This document shows positions 37,642 to 47,826 of a DNA stretch of 64,000 nt, one piece after another. Origin of the DNA: Phenylobacterium sp. GTDB taxonomy: Bacteria > Pseudomonadota > Alphaproteobacteria > Caulobacterales > Caulobacteraceae. How positions within the stretch are numbered: the first letter of the stretch is position 1; the number at the start of each line of letters is the position of its first letter. The notes under the pieces are model-generated. The model did no database searches. It was not told the DNA's origin and saw only the letters and a program-made list of their open reading frames with translations. The position numbers were made by a program, and so were the translations under genes. The stretch spans positions 1 to 64,000 of the forward strand of contig NZ_JAKRSA010000020.1 of assembly GCF_022402485.1 (NCBI RefSeq). Reading direction: 5' to 3'.

Positions 37642-38253
37642 TCAGGCCTGGGCGCTGGGGCGGGCGGTAACCCGCTGATGCCAGGCGGCCAGATTGGCGT
37701 GCTCGGGGTTCATTTCCAGGCCGATCCAGGTGGCGAAATCCACCGTGGACAGGGCGCAGATGTCGGCCACCGTATAGTCGTGACCAGCGATGAAGTCCCG
37801 GCTGGCCAGTTCCCGGTCCAGCCACTTGAGCGCGCTGGCATAGGCCTCGCGGTTCGACTCGCCAAAGTCTTTGTACTGGTTCAGCAGGGCGGCGGTGTAG
37901 GGGTGGGCGTGGCGCCAGAAATTGCCCACCGGGGTCATCAGCACGAACTCCACCCGGCGGACCCACATGTCCACATGGGCCTTTTCCAGGGCGGTGCGGC
38001 CAAACAGCGGCGGCTCAGGGTGGGTTTCCTCGAAATAGCGGCAGATGGCGACGGTCTCGGAGATGGTCGCCCCGTCGTCTAGCTCCAGGGTCGGGATCTG
38101 GCCGAGCGAGTTCTTGGCCCGGTAGTCGGTCGACTTGTGTTCGCGCTTGCGCATGTCGACTGTGGTTTCGGGCAGATCGATGCCCTTTTCCGCCAGGAAG
38201 ATGCGGACGCGGCGCGGGTTCGGCGCCGGCATGGGCGCGCCGTAGAGGATCAT
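37642..38253 (-). CDS. Glutathione S-transferase family protein
   Basis: Cytosolic GST-fold protein of 203 residues. The N-terminal thioredoxin-like domain has MILYGAPMPAPNPRRVRIFLAEKG and TLELDDGATISETVAICRYFEE, where ISETVAI carries the Glu-Ser contacts to glutathione. The helical C-terminal domain includes YTVADICALSTVDFA with the conserved Asp. The usual N-terminal catalytic Ser/Tyr/Cys is not evident; Pro-rich AMPAPNP occupies that place. Substrate unknown. It lies just upstream of the uvrA 3' end in the opposite genomic order. Confidence 0.9.
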   Translation of the reverse strand: MILYGAPMPAPNPRRVRIFLAEKGIDLPETTVDMRKREHKSTDYRAKNSLGQIPTLELDDGATISETVAICRYFEETHPEPPLFGRTALEKAHVDMWVRRVEFVLMTPVGNFWRHAHPYTAALLNQYKDFGESNREAYASALKWLDRELASRDFIAGHDYTVADICALSTVDFATWIGLEMNPEHANLAAWHQRVTARPSAQA

Positions 38254-38352
38254 CAGTCAGCTCCAATCGCTTAAACGAATGGCGCGAGGCTATTTCAAAC
38301 GAGCGTTCGCGCAAGGCCTGACCTGGGTTGAGGGCCTCGAACCCTCCAGACC

Positions 38353-41244
<2,892 letters not shown>

Positions 41245-41325
41245 GATTGTCCTGGAAGCCCCGCCAGCCGCCCAGGTTCCAGACAGCCGACCTCTATGTA
41301 ATGCCCGGACTCAGAGATAACACGA

Positions 41326-41340
41326 GAACAAGTCGAGAAC
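41326..41340. promoter_or_regulatory. LexA (SOS) box before uvrA
   Basis: GAAC at 41326-41329 and GAAC at 41337-41340 with exactly 7 bp between. On the minus strand this reads GTTC-N7-GTTC, the alphaproteobacterial LexA operator. Its 3' edge, in the direction of uvrA, lies about 82 bp before the uvrA start codon. It would also cover the 3' end of the dipeptidase leader region but that gene is reading away from it. Confidence 0.85.
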
Positions 41341-41348
41341 AAAGACCC

Positions 41349-42554
41349 TCACCGGGTGGCGGCGGCCTGCACCTGCTCCATCGCCCGCAGGACATTGCCC
41401 CCCCAGAACTTGTCGAGATCGGCCTGGGTAAAGCCAGCGGCCACCAGACGTTCGGTAAGCGCTGGGAAAGCCGTCACATCCTCGAAGCCCTCAATGCCGC
41501 CGCCCCCGTCGAAGTCGCCGGAAATGCCCACATGATCGATGCCCACGGTCTCGACCACATGCAGGATGTGCTTCATCAGATCATCCATATTGGCCCGGGG
41601 CACCGGGTACTTCGCCAGGATAGCGGCGCGCTGCGCCAAATAGGCCTCGCGCTGCTCAGGCTTCACGTCCCGCTGCGGGCCGTAGGTCTCTGTCAGGGCG
41701 GCCAGGGCAGCGATCCGGTCGGGATTGCGCGGGGTCTCGACCATATAGCCGGAGAAGGCGTTGAGCTGGATCACGCCGCCCTTGTCCGCCAGCTTGCGCA
41801 GCAGATTGTCGGGGATGTTGCGCGGGTGGTCATAGACCGCCTTCACCCCGGTATGGGACAGGATCAGCGGCGCCCGCGACAGGTCCAGCATCTGGTCAAG
41901 GGCCGCGTCTGACGCATGGCTGGGGTCGATGACAATGCCCAGGTCATTGGCGTGGCGGACAAAGGCCCGGCCCTCCTCGCTCAGGCCGCCCCACTCCGGG
42001 CCTTTGGGGTCGGTCGAGGAATCCGCCAGGTCATTGTTGGCGAAGTGAACCGGACCCATCATCCGGACCCCGAGCCGGTAGAAGGTTTCCATCAGCGACA
42101 GATCGCCCGTCAGTGGAGACCCGTTCTCCAGGCTGATGAACACGAACTTCTTGCCGTCGGCCACGGCAGCCCGGGCCTCGGCGGGTGTGGTCACCAATAC
42201 AAAATGCTCATGGTGCCGGGCTGTCATCTGCAGGATTTCGACCGTGCGGGTCAGGGCATGATCGCGCGACCACATGTCGGCCACCGCATCGCGCCCGCGC
42301 TGCGGCGTGAAGACCACGAACACCCCCCCGTCGACGCCGCCCTCGACCATGCGGGGATAGTCCACCTGGGTCCCGTCGATGGCAAAGTCGTGCCGGTCCA
42401 TAATGCTCCAGCCCCGGGCCGAGAAGTTGGCCGGGGTGTCGAAGTGGGAGTCCAGAACAATGGCCTGGTCGTGCATCTGCGCCGGGGTCTGGGCATGGGC
42501 TGCGCCGGCTGAGGCGAGGACGAGGAGGCTGGCGAACAGGGCGCGACGGGACAC
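41349..42554 (-). CDS. Membrane dipeptidase family (M19) peptidase
   Basis: Secreted zinc dipeptidase of 401 residues with a signal peptide (MSRRALFASLLVLASAGAAHA). Metal-binding elements of the family appear as VLDSHFDTP (His-x-Asp, near residue 35), ISLENGSPLTG (bridging Glu), VHFANNDLADS (His) and VIDPSHASD (His). VGISGDFDGGGG near residue 340 is the C-terminal family block. It would cleave dipeptides or related amide bonds in the periplasm. It runs toward the uvrA promoter with a small gap. Confidence 0.92.
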   Translation of the reverse strand: MSRRALFASLLVLASAGAAHAQTPAQMHDQAIVLDSHFDTPANFSARGWSIMDRHDFAIDGTQVDYPRMVEGGVDGGVFVVFTPQRGRDAVADMWSRDHALTRTVEILQMTARHHEHFVLVTTPAEARAAVADGKKFVFISLENGSPLTGDLSLMETFYRLGVRMMGPVHFANNDLADSSTDPKGPEWGGLSEEGRAFVRHANDLGIVIDPSHASDAALDQMLDLSRAPLILSHTGVKAVYDHPRNIPDNLLRKLADKGGVIQLNAFSGYMVETPRNPDRIAALAALTETYGPQRDVKPEQREAYLAQRAAILAKYPVPRANMDDLMKHILHVVETVGIDHVGISGDFDGGGGIEGFEDVTAFPALTERLVAAGFTQADLDKFWGGNVLRAMEQVQAAATR

Positions 42555-42630
42555 GGGCGAAACTCCTTCAAGGGGCCGAGGCCGCAGTTAGGGCCACGGG
42601 GATGCCCCGCGCAATGGCGCAGGGGTGGGA

Positions 42631-42704
42631 CTCCCGGGAGATTTCCCCCCGGGAGCTGTCATTGAGCGACCCCAGGAGCCGGTGCCAGAAAGCCGGGCTC
42701 CTGG
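42631..42704. other. Two adjacent hairpins between thioesterase and dipeptidase genes
   Basis: Two perfect inverted repeats sit in the 165-bp gap. The first is CTCCCGGG (42631-42638) with CCCGGGAG (42648-42655). The second is CCAGGAGCC (42672-42680) with GGCTCCTGG (42696-42704). Neither is followed by a T-tract on the minus strand. They may end the ribH-thioesterase transcript by Rho or protect a transcript end. Confidence 0.5.
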
Positions 42705-42719
42705 ACCTGCGCCTTAGGC

Positions 42720-43148
42720 CTAGGCGGCCGCATCACGCTGTACGCGACGGAACACCCCGTTGGCCCGGGCGCAGGAGACGCCGTCCGCCCGGGCGAAAGC
42801 CTGGGCAAACGCCAGCGTGCCGCCTGTGCGGACAAACTCGGTCTCAAAGCTCAGCCACTGGCCGATCTGGGCGGCTTCCAGGAAGTCGACGCTTAAATTG
42901 ACCGTCAGCATGGACGCCTCGCCCCCGGCGGCCTGGACGCAGGACAGCCCCATGGCGTTGTCGCACAGGGCCATGATCAAGCCCCCATGGACAAAGCCAC
43001 GGCCATTGACGTGGGGCTGCCGGGCCCAGAGGCCGAGGATGACCGCCTGGCCCGTGGTGCGGGCATAGATCGGGGCCCAGGGATCGGTGAGGGGACTTGT
43101 CCGCCCATGCAGGATGAACCCATCGGGCGGGGGCTGATCGACCGTCAT
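42720..43148 (-). CDS. PaaI family thioesterase (hot-dog fold)
   Basis: Soluble acyl-CoA thioesterase-like protein of 142 residues. The conserved segment GFVHGGLIMALCDNAMG near residue 50 contains the family's H-G-G-x-x-x-x-x-x-D, with the Asp serving catalysis. NLSVDFLEAAQIGQWL follows as the second beta block. Its substrate cannot be inferred. The start overlaps the ribH stop by 4 bp, so it is translated from the riboswitch-controlled transcript, an unusual link between flavin supply and thioester hydrolysis. Confidence 0.88.
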   Translation of the reverse strand: MTVDQPPPDGFILHGRTSPLTDPWAPIYARTTGQAVILGLWARQPHVNGRGFVHGGLIMALCDNAMGLSCVQAAGGEASMLTVNLSVDFLEAAQIGQWLSFETEFVRTGGTLAFAQAFARADGVSCARANGVFRRVQRDAAA

Positions 43149-43639
43149 GCGGCCGCCAGCTTGGCCAGGCTCGCCAGGGTGCCGGCGCAGGCGTGAGCAG
43201 CTTCCTGGCCCTTGATCTTGAAGTGAGCGCCAAAGAAGTCCTGGTGAACCTGATGCTCGTGGAAGTGATGCGGTGTCAGGACGACGGAGATGATCGGCGT
43301 CTCGGTGGCCAGCTGCACCTGCATGAGCGCGGCGATGACGGTCTGAGCGACGAACTCGTGGCGATAGATGCCGCCATCCACCACGAAACCCGCCGCCACC
43401 ACGGCGGCGTAGCGGCCGGTGCGGGCCAGGCTCTGGGCGTGAAGCGGGATCTCAAAGGCACCAGGCGTTTCGAAGCGGTCGATGCGCTCGGGTCCAAAGC
43501 CTAGCTCACCCATGGCCTCCACAAAGCCCGCATGGGCCTGATCGACCACATGGCGATGCCAGAGGGACTGGATGAAGGCGATGCGCGCGGCGCGAAAGGC
43601 GCCATTGGCGGTGGGCAGTTCGAAGGCGGCTTGGGTCAT
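43145..43639 (-). CDS. 6,7-dimethyl-8-ribityllumazine synthase (RibH2-like)
   Basis: Penultimate enzyme of riboflavin synthesis (164 aa), condensing 5-amino-6-ribitylaminouracil with dihydroxybutanone phosphate. The block GAFEIPLHAQSLA near residue 55 and VVLTPHHFHEHQVHQ near residue 105, with the catalytic His, are family features. The lead segment LWHRHVVDQAHAGFVEAMGELG resembles the second lumazine synthase type (RibH2) of rhizobia and Brucella. Other rib genes are absent here. An ATG or GTG further upstream is in frame, but the start at 43639 fits. An FMN riboswitch lies 92 bp upstream on the minus strand. Confidence 0.93.
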   Translation of the reverse strand: MTQAAFELPTANGAFRAARIAFIQSLWHRHVVDQAHAGFVEAMGELGFGPERIDRFETPGAFEIPLHAQSLARTGRYAAVVAAGFVVDGGIYRHEFVAQTVIAALMQVQLATETPIISVVLTPHHFHEHQVHQDFFGAHFKIKGQEAAHACAGTLASLAKLAAA

Positions 43640-43674
43640 GGTCTTTTCCCTGACGGGTGGATGAACCACGACTC

Positions 43675-43714
43675 AGGGGCGCGCTGGACGGACCATAGGG
43701 ACGCACGCGCCCCT
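43675..43714 (-). other. Hairpin between FMN aptamer and ribH (possible expression platform)
   Basis: A 9-bp perfect stem, AGGGGCGCG (43675-43683) with CGCGCCCCT (43706-43714), encloses a 22-base loop immediately downstream of the aptamer on the minus strand. No T-tract follows, so if it forms the switch platform it more likely acts with Rho or by occluding the leader than as an intrinsic terminator. Confidence 0.45.
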
Positions 43715-43730
43715 AGAGTGTCGCCCAACG

Positions 43731-43883
43731 GTTCTCATAACCGGACTCTAACCGTCGGCCCCGGGATCCCACCGGGTCTGCTCGTCCCTGGCGGCGGTGA
43801 GGCCGACAGGCGCCCGCGGGCTCGTCCAGGCCGCGAGGCCCGGCATTACCGCCGGTGGGGAATTTCACCCCGCCCTGAGAACG
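43731..43883 (-). promoter_or_regulatory. FMN riboswitch (RFN element)
   Basis: On the minus strand the leader shows the full conserved RFN order. It opens with P1 GTTCTC, followed by AGGGCGGGGTGAAATTCCCC. Next come CACCGGCGGTAAT, the variable arm, AGCCCGCG-like GAGCCCGCGGGCGCC, the CAGACCCGGTGGGA-like segment, GCCGACGGTTAGAGTCCGG and finally GAGAAC, which closes P1. All FMN-contacting blocks are recognisable. It sits 92 bp before the lumazine synthase gene and should repress it when FMN is abundant. Confidence 0.95.
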
Positions 43884-43887
43884 TAGA

Positions 43888-43952
43888 TCGCCGGAACCCC
43901 CGGCGACGGCATGACCTTAGACTCAGGTCGGGGCGTCAAACAAGCGTTTGAC
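43888..43952 (-). terminator. Two hairpins after flbY, before the FMN riboswitch
   Basis: GTCAAAC (43935-43941) pairs with GTTTGAC (43946-43952) around AAGC, 4 bp past the flbY stop. TCGCCGG (43888-43894) pairs with CCGGCGA (43900-43906), next to the aptamer. Neither has a T-run on the minus strand. The first most likely marks the end of the flagellar operon, insulating the riboswitch transcript. Confidence 0.4.
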
Positions 43953-43956
43953 CCGA

Positions 43957-44400
43957 TCAGGCGCGCTGATTGAGGGTGATGGCTGAGGCGGCCTTGTTGG
44001 CGGCCTGGTCCGATCGGGGGCCATAGCCTGTGGCGTCGCTGCGTTGGGCGGCGACCTCGTCGGCGATCGCTTTCACCAGGCCTTCCGTCACAGTGCGGGC
44101 CGCCGAAATGGCCCGACCCTGCCGCGCTAGAACCGCATCAAAGGCCTCGGTGGCCCGGATCAGCCGGGTCCGCTCGGCCAGGGGCGCTGCGGCCACAAGG
44201 TCAGGATTGGCCCGGACCCGGGCTGACTCGTGGCGATAGATATTGGCCAGCCGGGTGGTCTCTTCCATCTGGTCGGCGGCCTTGTGCGGCCGGCCTTCCT
44301 CGAAGGCCTGGGCGCTCAGGGCCACCAGCTCGGTGAGGCGTTCGGTCAGCAGGCTCAATTGTTCAACGCGGTCCTGCGCGTCAGTTGCGGCGATCGCCAT
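43957..44400 (-). CDS. flbY: Flagellar protein FlbY
   Basis: Cytoplasmic, mostly helical protein of 147 residues, recognised as FlbY from its position as last gene of the flgI operon of Caulobacterales and from its helix pattern (RVEQLSLLTERLTELVALSAQAFEEG, then ETTRLANIYRHESARVRANPDLVA). The second half is Ala-rich helix with IRATEAFDAVLARQGRAISAARTVTEGLVKAIADEV. Its biochemical role is not established; it resembles FlgN-type chaperones in length and coiled-coil tendency, which is only an impression. Confidence 0.78.
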   Translation of the reverse strand: MAIAATDAQDRVEQLSLLTERLTELVALSAQAFEEGRPHKAADQMEETTRLANIYRHESARVRANPDLVAAAPLAERTRLIRATEAFDAVLARQGRAISAARTVTEGLVKAIADEVAAQRSDATGYGPRSDQAANKAASAITLNQRA

Positions 44401-44405
44401 GGCGG

Positions 44406-44729
44406 TTACTCCTCCAGGCCCTGTAGTTTCAGCATTTCGCGGGTGACGGTGTCGGCCAGACCGATCCCGCCGCTCTTGGCGGTCTCCCGGGCGAAGGACT
44501 CGGTGAGGAAGGAGCGGAACTGGGCTTCAGCCTGTCCGCCGCCAAAGGGCGCGGAGACCTCGGTGGCGGTGAACATCTGCTGCATCATGATCGACAGGAA
44601 GGCCGCCTCGAAATCCTGGGCGGTCTTCTCGATCTGGCCACGCTTGGCCAGGGCGGCGGTATCCTGGGCACCCGATGCGGCACCTGCGCCGGGGACGATG
44701 GCGGAGAGCGGCGAGAGTCCGTTCATCAC
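44406..44729 (-). CDS. Flagellar rod-binding protein (FlgJ N-terminal type, CheL in Caulobacter)
   Basis: Protein of 107 residues corresponding to the rod-cap half of FlgJ without the muramidase domain. The family block is [24 protein letters not shown] near residue 35, followed by the [34 protein letters not shown] segment ending in conserved Leu-Thr-like residues. It scaffolds rod assembly in the periplasm. Caulobacter annotations call this gene cheL. It overlaps flgI by 4 bp and precedes flbY by 5 bp. Confidence 0.88.
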   Translation of the reverse strand: MMNGLSPLSAIVPGAGAASGAQDTAALAKRGQIEKTAQDFEAAFLSIMMQQMFTATEVSAPFGGGQAEAQFRSFLTESFARETAKSGGIGLADTVTREMLKLQGLEE

Positions 44730-45832
44730 ATCACCTCGATTTCAGCCTGGAGGGCACCGGCAGCCTTGATGGTCTGCAGGATCGAGATCATGTCCCGCGG
44801 CGTGACCCCGAGGGCGTTGAGGCCGGCCACCAGGTCCGAGAGCGCCGCGCCATTGCGTACGGTGATGAACTGCTTGCCGCGCTCCTCCTCCACGTCGACT
44901 TCGCTCTGGGGGATGACAACGGTCTCGCCCTGACTGAAGGGGGCCGGCTGGACCACGGCGGGGAATTCCTGAACCCGGATGGTCAGGTTGCCCTGAGCAA
45001 TGGCCACGGTGGAGACCCGAACGGCTTCGCCCATGACAATGACGCCCGAGACTTCGTCGATCACCACCTTGGCGGCATTGTCCGGCTGAACCGGCAGGTT
45101 TTCGATCTGGGCCAGGAAGGCGGTCATGTCCTGACCTACCGGCGGACGAACGGCGACAATGGTCGGGTTCTCAGCGTGCGCCGTACCGGGGAAGCGGCGG
45201 TTCACCGCCTCGGCGATGCGGCGGGAGGTGGTGAAGTCGGGATTGCGCAGGGTCATGCGCATCTGGCCCATGGAGGCCAGCTGAAATCCGACCTCGCGTT
45301 CGACAATGGCCCCGCTGGCGATTCGCCCGGAGGTGGGCACGCCCTTGGAGATGGATGAGCCCGACGCGCCTCCGGCCGAGACCGATCCGGTCTGCACCGT
45401 GCCCTGGGCCACGGCATAGGCCTCACCGTCCGCCCCCATCAGCGGGGTGACCAGCAAGGTGCCCCCTTGCAGGCTCTTGGCGTCCCCCATGGCCGAGACG
45501 GTGGCGTCGATGGGGGAGCCCGCCGCTGAGAAGGCGGGCAGCCGGGCTGTGACCATGACGGCGGCCACATTCTTGGTGTTGAGATTGGCGTCCCGGGTAT
45601 TGATCCCCATCCGCTCGAGCATGGCCTCCATGCTCTGGCGGGTGAATGGGGCGTTGCGCAGGGAGTCGCCGGTGCCGTTCAGGCCGACTACAATGCCGTA
45701 GCCCACCAGCATGTTGTCGCGCACGCCCTCGAACTCGACGATGTCCTTGATCCGCGAGCTGGCCAGGGCCGGGCCGGTCGCCAGGCTGAGGCAGAGCAGG
45801 ACGGCGCTGAAAAGCCGAAGAGGTCGGAACAT
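44726..45832 (-). CDS. flgI: Flagellar P-ring protein FlgI
   Basis: Periplasmic P-ring subunit (368 aa) of the flagellar basal body. A signal peptide ([24 protein letters not shown]) is followed by the family start [70 protein letters not shown] and the C-terminal [35 protein letters not shown] all match. It is first in flgI-rod-binding-flbY and divergent from fliX, with a sigma-54-type promoter upstream. Confidence 0.97.
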   Translation of the reverse strand: MFRPLRLFSAVLLCLSLATGPALASSRIKDIVEFEGVRDNMLVGYGIVVGLNGTGDSLRNAPFTRQSMEAMLERMGINTRDANLNTKNVAAVMVTARLPAFSAAGSPIDATVSAMGDAKSLQGGTLLVTPLMGADGEAYAVAQGTVQTGSVSAGGASGSSISKGVPTSGRIASGAIVEREVGFQLASMGQMRMTLRNPDFTTSRRIAEAVNRRFPGTAHAENPTIVAVRPPVGQDMTAFLAQIENLPVQPDNAAKVVIDEVSGVIVMGEAVRVSTVAIAQGNLTIRVQEFPAVVQPAPFSQGETVVIPQSEVDVEEERGKQFITVRNGAALSDLVAGLNALGVTPRDMISILQTIKAAGALQAEIEVM

Positions 45833-45871
45833 GGGCGCTTACCACCATACGAGGGGTCGGCCCTTCCCCTT

Positions 45872-45886
45872 GCCAGCCCTGTGCCA
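45872..45886 (-). promoter_or_regulatory. Sigma-54-type promoter for flgI
   Basis: On the minus strand TGGCAC-N5-TGGC matches TGGCAC-N5-TTGC with one mismatch and keeps the essential GG and GC dinucleotides at the right distance. The predicted start near 45861 gives a leader of about 30 bases before the flgI ATG (45832). Basal-body class III genes of Caulobacter use sigma-54, so the site fits the gene. Confidence 0.65.
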
Positions 45887-45975
45887 TGGGGGAGGCTTTG
45901 GAAGTCTCGTAAAATCAATGCGCTATCTTGAGGGGAGTCCCGGCGCACTCAGCCCGGTGCAGATTTTGCCCGGCA

Positions 45976-45990
45976 TTAACCATACCCTAA
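45976..45990. promoter_or_regulatory. CtrA-like box before fliX
   Basis: TTAA at 45976-45979 and CTAA at 45987-45990 with 7 bp between, one mismatch from TTAA-N7-TTAA. It lies about 50 bp before the fliX start. CtrA control of fliX is established in Caulobacter; the site here is inferred by position and near-match. Confidence 0.55.
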
Positions 45991-46041
45991 GCGGCGGAGC
46001 CGAGACTCTGGACTGTGAGTGGCGTTGGTAAAGCGGGACGT

Positions 46042-46500
46042 ATGAAAGTCACGGGTTCGGGGGCAGCGGGACCGGCATCCGGCGCAGGTCGCCCCAAGGG
46101 GGCCTCCGGGGGCGAGGGGTTCCGTCTGCCGAGCACTGCGGGGGCGTCTGCTGCGTCTGCGGCTGGGCCCACGGGCGTCGTCGCTTCGGTCGGGGGGCTG
46201 AGCGCCTTGTTGGCCTTGCAGGAAATGGGCGGCCCCCTGGAGCGCCGTCGCAAGGCGGTCAGCCGGGCGGGGCGGATTCTTGATGTGCTCGATGAGGTCA
46301 AGCTGGCCCTGGTCAGCGGCGAGCTGTCCCTCAGCCAGCTTGAGCGACTCACCCGGGCTGTGCGCGAGGAGCGGGCGGCCACCGAAGATGCCGCCTTGGA
46401 AGGCGTTTTGAATGAGATCGAGACCCGGGCTGCGGTCGAACTGGCCAAACTGGAAATGGCCCGGAACGCCGGTCTTCGAGTGACGGGCGAGTCGCGTTGA
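46042..46500 (+). CDS. fliX: Flagellar assembly regulator FliX
   Basis: Regulator of 152 residues that in Caulobacter couples early basal-body assembly to FlbD/sigma-54-dependent late flagellar gene expression. The N-terminus MKVTGSGAAGP followed by a low-complexity Gly/Ala/Ser region, and the helical C-terminus with RRKAVSRAGRILDVLDEVKLALVSGELS and LERLTRAVREERAATEDAALEGVLNEIETRAAVELAKLE, match FliX. The divergent position to flgI is the same as in Caulobacter. An upstream in-frame start at 46015 is possible but the ATG at 46042 fits the family. Confidence 0.9.
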   Translation: MKVTGSGAAGPASGAGRPKGASGGEGFRLPSTAGASAASAAGPTGVVASVGGLSALLALQEMGGPLERRRKAVSRAGRILDVLDEVKLALVSGELSLSQLERLTRAVREERAATEDAALEGVLNEIETRAAVELAKLEMARNAGLRVTGESR

Positions 46501-46524
46501 ATGTCACAGAACATCTGCTATATA
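46497..46524 (+). promoter_or_regulatory. Promoter candidate for dksA
   Basis: TTGAAT (46497-46502, including the fliX stop) and TATATA (46519-46524) are separated by 16 bp, an ordinary housekeeping layout. The transcript would begin near 46531, leaving a leader of about 40 bases before the dksA ATG at 46573. Confidence 0.5.
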
Positions 46525-46572
46525 GCCGCCTCCCCAGTTCCAGGGAGCAGTCCAGGGGCGTGAGGTATCGTT

Positions 46573-46998
46573 ATGGCGACCACTGTCATGGCTTTAGAGA
46601 GTTCTTATCGTCCGTCTGAGGACGAAGAGTTCATGAATGAGCGCCAAGTCGAGTATTTTCGACAGAAGCTCATGACTTGGAAGGAAGAGATTTTCCGCGA
46701 AAGCCGGGAAACTCTTTCGCATCTGCAAAATGAAACTGAAAACCTGCCTGACGATATAGATCGGGCCTGGTCAGCGACGGATCGTGCGCTGGAATTGCGT
46801 ACCCGCGATCGTCAGCGCAAGCTGATCTCCAAGATCGATGAAGCGTTGCGGCGGATCGAGGACGGTTCCTACGGCTACTGCGAAGAGACCGGCGAACCGA
46901 TTGGAATCGCTCGGCTGGAAGCCCGTCCCATCGCCACCCTGAGCCTGGAAGCCCAGGAGCGCCACGAGCGCCGCGAGCGGGTCCACCGGGACGACTGA
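46573..46998 (+). CDS. dksA: RNA polymerase-binding transcription factor DksA
   Basis: Secondary-channel regulator of RNA polymerase (141 aa) that works with ppGpp. Helices of the coiled coil lie at residues about 22-90, with the tip residues NLPDDIDRAWSATDRALELR (Asp-x-x-Asp retained). The C-terminal zinc-finger region reads YGYCEETGEPIGIARLEARPIATLSLEAQERHERRE. Only one of the four zinc Cys is present, the second being replaced by Thr and the last two missing, as in zinc-independent DksA variants. Codons in the first 150 bases are more AT-rich than those of neighbours. Confidence 0.93.
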   Translation: MATTVMALESSYRPSEDEEFMNERQVEYFRQKLMTWKEEIFRESRETLSHLQNETENLPDDIDRAWSATDRALELRTRDRQRKLISKIDEALRRIEDGSYGYCEETGEPIGIARLEARPIATLSLEAQERHERRERVHRDD

Positions 46999-47005
46999 GC
47001 CGTCA

Positions 47006-47024
47006 CGACGGGGCTGGCCCGTCG
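47006..47024. terminator. Hairpin between convergent dksA and LOG genes
   Basis: CGACGGG and CCCGTCG form a 7-bp stem with a 5-base loop in the 33-bp gap between two converging genes. No T-tract follows on either strand, so it would be a weak or Rho-assisted bidirectional terminator. Confidence 0.4.
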
Positions 47025-47031
47025 GCGTGGC

Positions 47032-47640
47032 TCAGGTCACCCTGGTGGTGGTCAGGGCCGCGCCCTCCTGGTCTCCCAGGGCGAGACGGCCGTCAAGCTG
47101 CGGCAAGATTTCCGCGACCGTAGTGGCCACAGCCCAGCTGTCCATGAAGTCGGCCGGGGTGAGATTTGCCGCCACGGTGTGCTCTAGCAGCTGAAACAGG
47201 GGGTCCCAGAAGCCTGCCGGGCTGTAGAAAACCACAGGCTTTCGATGCAAATCCAGGCGGCGCCAGGACAGGAGTTCGATGATTTCCTCCAGTGTGCCAA
47301 TGCCGCCGGGGAGCACCACGAAGCCGTCGGACCGCTCGAACATGATCTGTTTGCGCTCATGCATGGAGCGCACGACGATGGTCTCCACCACGTCCAGGGC
47401 GCGCTCCCGGCTGGTCAGGAATTCCGGAATGATGCCAAGCACATCGCCGCCAGCCTCATGGGCGGCCCGGGCGCAGGCCCCCATAAGGCCGACGCCGCCA
47501 CCGCCGTAGATCAGGCGTCGATCTTCCAGCGCCAGAGCCCGGCCAAACGCTGCCGCATCCGCCAGAAGGGAGGGAGCTGCGGCATCCGATGAGCCACAGA
47601 AGACGCAGACCGACTGGATGCTGGGGGGCGAAGCGCCCAT
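47032..47640 (-). CDS. LOG family Rossmann-fold protein (TIGR00730-type)
   Basis: Soluble protein of 202 residues with the lysine-decarboxylase-like LOG fold. Signature VLPGGIGTLEEIIELL near residue 105 contains the PGG-x-GT-x-x-E nucleotide-binding motif, with SFSMHERKQ-like RSMHERKQIMFE just before it. YGGGGVGLMGACARAA near residue 40 is the N-terminal block. Members act as cytokinin riboside-5'-monophosphate phosphoribohydrolases or more general nucleotide hydrolases; the substrate here is not known. Converges with dksA. Confidence 0.93.
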   Translation of the reverse strand: MGASPPSIQSVCVFCGSSDAAAPSLLADAAAFGRALALEDRRLIYGGGGVGLMGACARAAHEAGGDVLGIIPEFLTSRERALDVVETIVVRSMHERKQIMFERSDGFVVLPGGIGTLEEIIELLSWRRLDLHRKPVVFYSPAGFWDPLFQLLEHTVAANLTPADFMDSWAVATTVAEILPQLDGRLALGDQEGAALTTTRVT

Positions 47641-47826
47641 AGGATAGAAACTCCGGAAAGGCGGGCCGCACAGCCGATGTGCGGCAGCCAGAAGGTGTAC
47701 GAGGTCTTGCCCGTCAGAACGTGCTGGACAGCCTTAGCCTAGAGCACGATTCAGCGGACATTGGATTTCACCTGACCCGCTCAAGCTGTGGCGGACCCGG
47801 AATCCCCCTAGCTAGGGTCTGACAAG

